A DNA stretch of 44,004 bases from Streptomyces violascens (GTDB lineage Bacteria; Actinomycetota; Actinomycetes; Streptomycetales; Streptomycetaceae). Location: positions 1 to 44,004 of the forward strand of contig NZ_BMUA01000043.1 in NCBI RefSeq assembly GCF_014649955.1, written 5' to 3'. Numbering within the stretch: the first letter of the stretch is position 1; every line of letters begins with the position of its first letter. Positions 39,943-44,004 of this stretch are shown here, piece after piece. The translations under genes were made by a program, and so were the position numbers. A model generated the notes under the pieces. The model was not told where the DNA came from. It worked only from the letters and a program-made list of their open reading frames with translations, and searched no databases.

Positions 39943-40317
39943 TCACTTTATGCAGGACTCCAGCGGCGCGAAATCGCTTGGGTTTAGCTCGATGCCTTTT
40001 TCTTCGGCCAATGCTTTCAGCTCCAACAATGCTGTGAGGGGACGCTCCCCGTATTTGTTGCGAAGCTCATCCAGGCCCCCCGGGAACAGCTTGGCTGCTA
40101 GCTCTGCAAGCTTCGCGTAGGTATCGGGGAACTTCGCCTTTGCGCAGTCAAGGACTTCATTCACCGTGCGTGCTGCCCCGACGTAGTGCTTGTTCTCCGC
40201 TCTGCGGTTCTCCTGGACCGCCGTGCCGGACGCGTACGCCGGCACGGCGCTCCACGCCAGGACAACTGCGGCAGCCGCGCAGGCTGCAAGCCGGTGGCTC
40301 CGCCTCATTTCCGACAT
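39943..40317 (-). CDS. Secreted protein of 124 residues, unknown
   Basis: ATG 40317 has AAGGAGG about nine bases upstream, an excellent site. The product has a signal peptide (MSEMRRSHRLAACAAAAVVL, cleavage after AYA near residue 31). A mature helical part of about 90 residues follows: RRAENKHYVGAARTVNEVLD, CAKAKFPDTYAKLAELAAKL, GGLDELRNKYGERPLTALLE, and FAPLESCIK. Two cysteines about 65 residues apart could form one disulphide. I recognise no family. The codon use is less GC-biased than in its neighbours, and it stands alone among decayed genes, so it may be a recent arrival. Confidence 0.65.
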   Translation of the reverse strand: MSEMRRSHRLAACAAAAVVLAWSAVPAYASGTAVQENRRAENKHYVGAARTVNEVLDCAKAKFPDTYAKLAELAAKLFPGGLDELRNKYGERPLTALLELKALAEEKGIELNPSDFAPLESCIK

Positions 40318-41025
40318 GAGAATCCCTCCTTCAGGTATCTCGCAGCATGTTGAAGCAGGGACATGGGCAGTCCCACGCACCGCCCATGCTGGACACACAC
40401 CACTAGCTTCTGCCACCGCATTCCGAGTCTGGAAACTCCCGTCGGCCCCCACGGTCGGGCGTCCACTGGCGTCAACCAGCCTGGCCTATACCAAGGGAGC
40501 CGAAGAGACAGCTTCGGCCGACGATGCCTGTCCGGTTGCGGCATGTGAGGGAAGAAGGATTCCGCGTCGCACGATTGCCCACCGCGCCGGGTGCGGTCGG
40601 ACAATAGGCAGCCGACGGACTCCCGGTCGGCCACGCACATGCCCGCCCAGGACGCCAGGGGGCTTGGAGGGTGGGCGTGACGGCTTTGCGGTCGATGGCG
40701 GTGTCGAGGCCGGGCTCGGTTAGCGCGCTTGCCCACACCGTGAGTGCGTGGTGCGTCGGCCCTCACCGGATTCAAGCGGCGGGGAGTCGCCGCATGCTGT
40801 GCGGCTTTCGGCTTGTCGGTAGGCGACACAGGAGAGGTCCGGCGGCGTGGGCACTGTCCGGCCGAGGCTGACCGCCGCCGGGCTCCGACAGAGTCTGATG
40901 AGCGAAGGCTTCCCCGACTTTTCGCCCAAGCGGTGACCCCTGGCCGGGGCCGGGCGCTGAACTAGGTGGTCCGGCGGGCCGGTTGCCCCCGTAGCTCGCC
41001 CGCCGGCCGTGTGAGGTTGATGCGC
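40318..41025. other. No supported gene
   Basis: Many overlapping frames are open because of the base composition, but I find no motif, ribosome site or conserved block. The minus strand near 40440-40500 reads LPWYRPGWLTPVDARPWGP, which I cannot place. Confidence 0.35.
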
Positions 41026-41062
41026 AGGCCCGTCCCCGGTTCAGACCCCCGAGGACGGGCCT
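41026..41062. terminator. Perfect 10-bp hairpin near the helicase remnant
   Basis: AGGCCCGTCC (41026-41035) and GGACGGGCCT (41053-41062) form a perfect stem with a 17-base loop. It lies just beyond the end of the minus-strand HA-domain remnant and may have been its terminator. Confidence 0.55.
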
Positions 41063-41091
41063 CTGCCGTGCCAGGCCGGACATGCGGCCAC

Positions 41092-41790
41092 CGGTTACGC
41101 CCAGTCACGCCCAGCCCCCGCAGCATGTCCAGCTGCTCCTGGGTGAGTTTGTCGCGCCTGGCTTTGGTGTTGGAGATCCATACGCCGAGTTTCACGGTCA
41201 CTGGTTCCGTCTCGCTGTCGACCGCGATCGTCTCGGTGTGGCTGCGCGGTACAGGCTGGTCGGTGCCTTCCCGTTCCGGGTCCGGGTCGATCTCCTTGAG
41301 CTGCTGCGCGCGTGTGGCGGCCCGCTTCGGGTACTTTGCCGAGGCCGCCTTTCCGGCGGAGGTTGGCCATGTGCTGTCCGAGGGGGACCATCTGGTCGTC
41401 TTCGCCCCACGCGGCGAACTGGCGGGGGCGAGGTGTCCGGTCGTCCGCCGGCATGACCGCAGGGCGGCGAGCTTCGTCTCCCAAGCTTCCTCGCCCGGCT
41501 CCTGGATCATCCCGGCCTCCGGCGCGTCCAGCAGCGTCTTGCGCCGCTCCTCGAGTTCCCCGGCCCGCAGCGCCTTGCGCTGTTGGTGCACCCATCGTCC
41601 GAGGGGAAGTCCTTGGTGACGTCGACCTCGACTTCGACGTCGTACGGGACGGCGTAGAGGCCGGTGATCTGGTTCTCTTTCCGCCAGCGGAGCAGGGCTT
41701 GGTAGCCCTCCAGCCACGCCAGCGACTCGGGCCGGTAGACCCGGGTGCGCAGGAACGCGGCGATCGTGGCGGCGTCGCGGGGCTGGAGAA
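41092..41790 (-). pseudogene. C-terminal remnant of a helicase with helicase-associated (HA) domains
   Basis: On the minus strand, from about 41790, the sequence reads RDAATIAAFLRTRVYRPESL, AWLEGYQALLRWRKENQITG and LYAVPYDVEVEVDVTKDFP. A frame change near 41610 follows, then LGRWVHQQRKALRAGELEER, EAWETKLAALRSCRRTTGHL, a change near 41425, and TRAQQLKEIDPDPE with KLGVWISNTKARRDKLTQEQ and LDMLRGLGV. These are tandem HA repeats (LGxWVxxQR... and W...LAALRxYRxxxGHLAP). Such proteins are common near Streptomyces chromosome ends and on plasmids. The ATPase part is not in the window, and at least two frameshifts are needed. Confidence 0.75.
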
Positions 41791-41849
41791 GTGGAGCAGG
41801 GCCGCTTCGGCGGCGGCGTGGGTGTCGTCCTGCTCCTCGTCCTCGCCGT

Positions 41850-42806
41850 CACCTTGATGATCTGCGGGTTTTTGTCCGTGGTGATTCGGCATGGTGATGT
41901 CAGTCCGGTAGGTGTGCTGTCGGTGCTGTTCAGTTGGTTGCCAGCCGGTACATCGCGGGTGTGTCAGTTGTCCGTGAACGGCGGCTGCGCGTATGAGGGA
42001 GCGCGTTCAAGTGGGGGAGCGGCTATAAAGGCGGCATGTGCGGTGGGCTGTGCTGTCGTGGACTTTGACGGTGCTCGCCCGCCTTCCCCGCTCATAGCCC
42101 GTCGGTACGGGTGCGGTCGAGCAGCATCGTGATCAACTGCTCGTCCGGCGCCGTGCCCGGCGCGGCAATCTCGGCAAGCCGACCACGGTCCCTGAGGCGG
42201 GCTCCGTGGTACAGCCGCCGTCACTGCACGCTGCACGCGCTGCCTCTGTGAAACTTTGAGGAGCATGGGACATCAGAGGTGGCGGCCCTTCCTGCATCCG
42301 GGGGTATCGGTGGATCAGAGCAGAGCTGCGTCTCGCTGGCATCTTTCCGTGCTCACGGCCACGCGGTCGTCGAGGGCGTTCAGCCAGCAGTCGGGCAATA
42401 TCTCACCGTGACGGCCGGCGGCCTGGCTTCGCGGCCCGTCTACGCCGACGGGCCAAGAACTGGTCAGGGCCGAGTTCGTTCAGCAGTGCGTCCCGGACCG
42501 AGACGATGGCGAGCGTCTTTCGCAGCCGGAGACGTTTGGTGGGGACAGCCTGGCGAGCCCCCCAGTGCCGAGCGGGTAAAGGAGCTGCTCCGGTCGTCCG
42601 CCGGAGCCGTCGTGCCTCCCGGGTGCGCCGAAGGGCAAGTCGCCCATGTCGCTCGTTATGGCATTCCCCCCGACAGTGCGAAGGGGCAGCCCGGCAGCTG
42701 TACGCCCAATACCTGAAGCGCACGGCGGCACGGGAGACGCCGTAGGCGGCGGAGCTGGAACCGGCGGGACCCTCGCCGTCCCGCACCGCCGCCGTCCCCG
42801 CGGTTG
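41850..42806. other. No supported gene before the right-end IS630
   Basis: A short frame at 42265 (MGHQRWRPFLHPGVSVDQSR) has GAGGAG upstream but stops after about 48 codons without family marks. Other frames lack signals. The stretch ends at the fused tail of the IS630 transposase frame. Confidence 0.35.
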
Positions 42807-44004
42807 CTAGCGGCAGATCAGACGTCGCAGGCGCTCCACCACTGCCGTGTCATATCCATCAACGGCCCCAGCTACCAGCTCAAGAACCGGCTCGCGGCCA
42901 TTGAACGAGAACAGGACGACGCGGCCTATTGATCTGAAGCTGGTGGGGTTCTCGTCCAGGATGTAGCGGACGTGCGGGCCGCCGAAGTAGCCGCGGACGA
43001 TGTGGGGCTGGCGTTGGTGTCTGTGGAAGAAGCGGTGTGTCTCGGTGGCGAGTTCGGCCTGGTCGCGGGCCTGGTGCTGCTTGGGCAGGCTGTGCTTGAG
43101 GTCCGCGTTGACCAGTTCGTCGGGGTTCAGCTCGGGTGCGTAGGGCGGCAGGAAGTGCAGCTCGACGTCGTCGGGGTGGGCGGCGAGCCAGTCGCGGAGC
43201 TTCTTGGAGCGGTGGGCGGAGTGCCCGTCGACGACGAGGTGGACCTTGTGGTCGAAGTGGCCGGCGAGCCGGTCCAGGAAACGGCCCATCACCTCGGCGG
43301 TGAAGCTCTCGGTGAAGACCATGAAGTGCATCCGGCTCTTGGTGCTGACTGCCGACATCGCGTTCACCGGGAACCGGTTCCCGCTCCGCCGCACGACGGG
43401 TGTCCTGCCCTTCTCGCCCCAGGTGCGACCGGTGACCTGGTCGGAGCGGATGCCGACCTGGTCGGCGAACAGAATCTCGCCGCCGTCCCCCTTCACCTTC
43501 GCCCGGACGTCCCTCTTCACCTTCGCCCGGATCGCCGGCCAGGTCTCCTCGTGCCAGCGGCGCACGGCCTCCGGGTGCTGCTCGACGGCCCGCTTGTCCG
43601 GACGCTGGAAGGACAGGCCCCCACGCCTCAGGTACTTGCCCACCCCCGGTTCGGTCAGCTGTACCCGGTACAGCTTCGCGATCAGGCCACCGATCAGCCG
43701 CCGCGTCCACAACTGCCCGGAAAGTCCCACGTCACAGGGCCGGTGGTCGAGGACGGCCTGCCGCACCGCGGCCTGCTCGGCCTCCCCGAGCACCTGGTGC
43801 ACCCCGACCGGCTTGCCCCGCGGCCGCATGGCCAGCACCTCCCGGCCGCCGGCCTGCCACTTCGCCCACCACGTGCCGACCGCCCTCAGCGACACCCCGA
43901 AGACCGCTGCCACCTCCTCCCGGTCCCGCCCCGCCACCAACGCAGCCACCGCCCGCAGTCGCAGGGCCTCCTGCGCCGACGGCGACAGATGCCGCGCCCC
44001 CCAC
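42807..44004 (-). CDS. IS630-family transposase, partial at the window's right edge
   Basis: The frame is open to the right edge (ARHLSPSAQEALRLRAVAAL lies upstream of the first ATG in the window, at 43949), so the start is outside. Helix-turn-helix: EEVAAVFGVSLRAVGTWWAK. The DDE_3 catalytic core is intact: first Asp in ILFADQVGI, second Asp in HLVVDGHSAHRSKKL, and Glu in LPPYAPELNPDELV. The normal C-terminal end is near HVRYILDE; here the frame runs on about 45 codons (SIGRVVLFSFNGREPVLELV, then DGYDTAVVERLRRLICR) to a stop at 42807. That tail looks like a different protein's end. The element edge is probably near the TA at 42927. It is probably active or recently so, unlike the left-end IS630 copy. 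Confidence 0.85.
   Translation of the reverse strand, partial: WGARHLSPSAQEALRLRAVAALVAGRDREEVAAVFGVSLRAVGTWWAKWQAGGREVLAMRPRGKPVGVHQVLGEAEQAAVRQAVLDHRPCDVGLSGQLWTRRLIGGLIAKLYRVQLTEPGVGKYLRRGGLSFQRPDKRAVEQHPEAVRRWHEETWPAIRAKVKRDVRAKVKGDGGEILFADQVGIRSDQVTGRTWGEKGRTPVVRRSGNRFPVNAMSAVSTKSRMHFMVFTESFTAEVMGRFLDRLAGHFDHKVHLVVDGHSAHRSKKLRDWLAAHPDDVELHFLPPYAPELNPDELVNADLKHSLPKQHQARDQAELATETHRFFHRHQRQPHIVRGYFGGPHVRYILDENPTSFRSIGRVVLFSFNGREPVLELVAGAVDGYDTAVVERLRRLICR

Overview
The window is high-GC actinobacterial DNA. Codon use, the AGGAG/GGAGG ribosome sites with many GTG starts, and the gene families present (LCP ligases, a Pls-type synthetase, a DUF6542-like protein, an RodA/FtsW SEDS protein) all point to Streptomyces or a close relative. 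It reads as an accessory region, perhaps a chromosome arm or a linear plasmid. Both ends lie in transposase genes, and remnants of IS630, IS110, IS3 and IS5 elements, broken regulators and decayed helicase-associated-domain genes are scattered through it.

Layout. 1-5900 is an IS graveyard: an IS630 remnant, an IS110 element split by a 639-residue repeat protein gene, and IS3 and IS5 fragments, with one intact small membrane peptide gene at 4653. 5900-10100 holds a secreted beta-trefoil lectin, an aldo/keto reductase behind a MerR-type palindrome, a truncated tatB copy and a two-helix membrane protein. 10200-12030 is a divergent tatA/LCP cassette. 12660-16634 is a Pls/PosA-type single-module peptide synthetase. 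17700-20700 has a STAS gene carrying an in-frame MITE, a second tatA/LCP cassette and a TPM-like protein. 20800-28000 has an ArsR-family regulator, a cold-shock protein, a DUF6542-like/LCP operon, an intact tatB, a LURP-one-like protein and an RodA/FtsW protein. 29250-31580 has a GH9 glycosidase fused to the remains of a third tatA cassette. 32440-39000 is a magnesium and membrane group: a YdjM-type protein, MscS, an M-box riboswitch with an Nramp-like Mg transporter, and mgtC with a proline-rich leader peptide. 39500-44004 is again decayed, with helicase fragments, one secreted protein and a partial IS630 transposase.

The most striking signal is a 24-bp dyad, TTGC-N4-TTGC/GCAA-N4-GCAA, found in strong or degenerate form at twelve intergenic places. 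It lies upstream of tatA and LCP (three cassette copies), tatB, the DUF6542-like/LCP operon, the RodA/FtsW gene, the LURP-one gene, ydjM, mscS and the M-box/Nramp gene, the mgtC leader, a membrane protein gene, and the ArsR-family gene itself. I infer a regulon, possibly not described before, that joins cell-envelope assembly (LCP, SEDS, Tat-like proteins) to Mg2+ and turgor handling (M-box, Nramp-like, MgtC, MscS). The ArsR-family protein at 20801-21157 is the best local candidate regulator, but this is not proven.

The tatA/operator/LCP cassette occurs three times and has decayed in a complementary way: copy 1 keeps LCP but has a nonsense codon in tatA, copy 2 keeps tatA but lost the LCP catalytic domain, and copy 3 keeps little more than the promoter, which now faces a GH9 gene.
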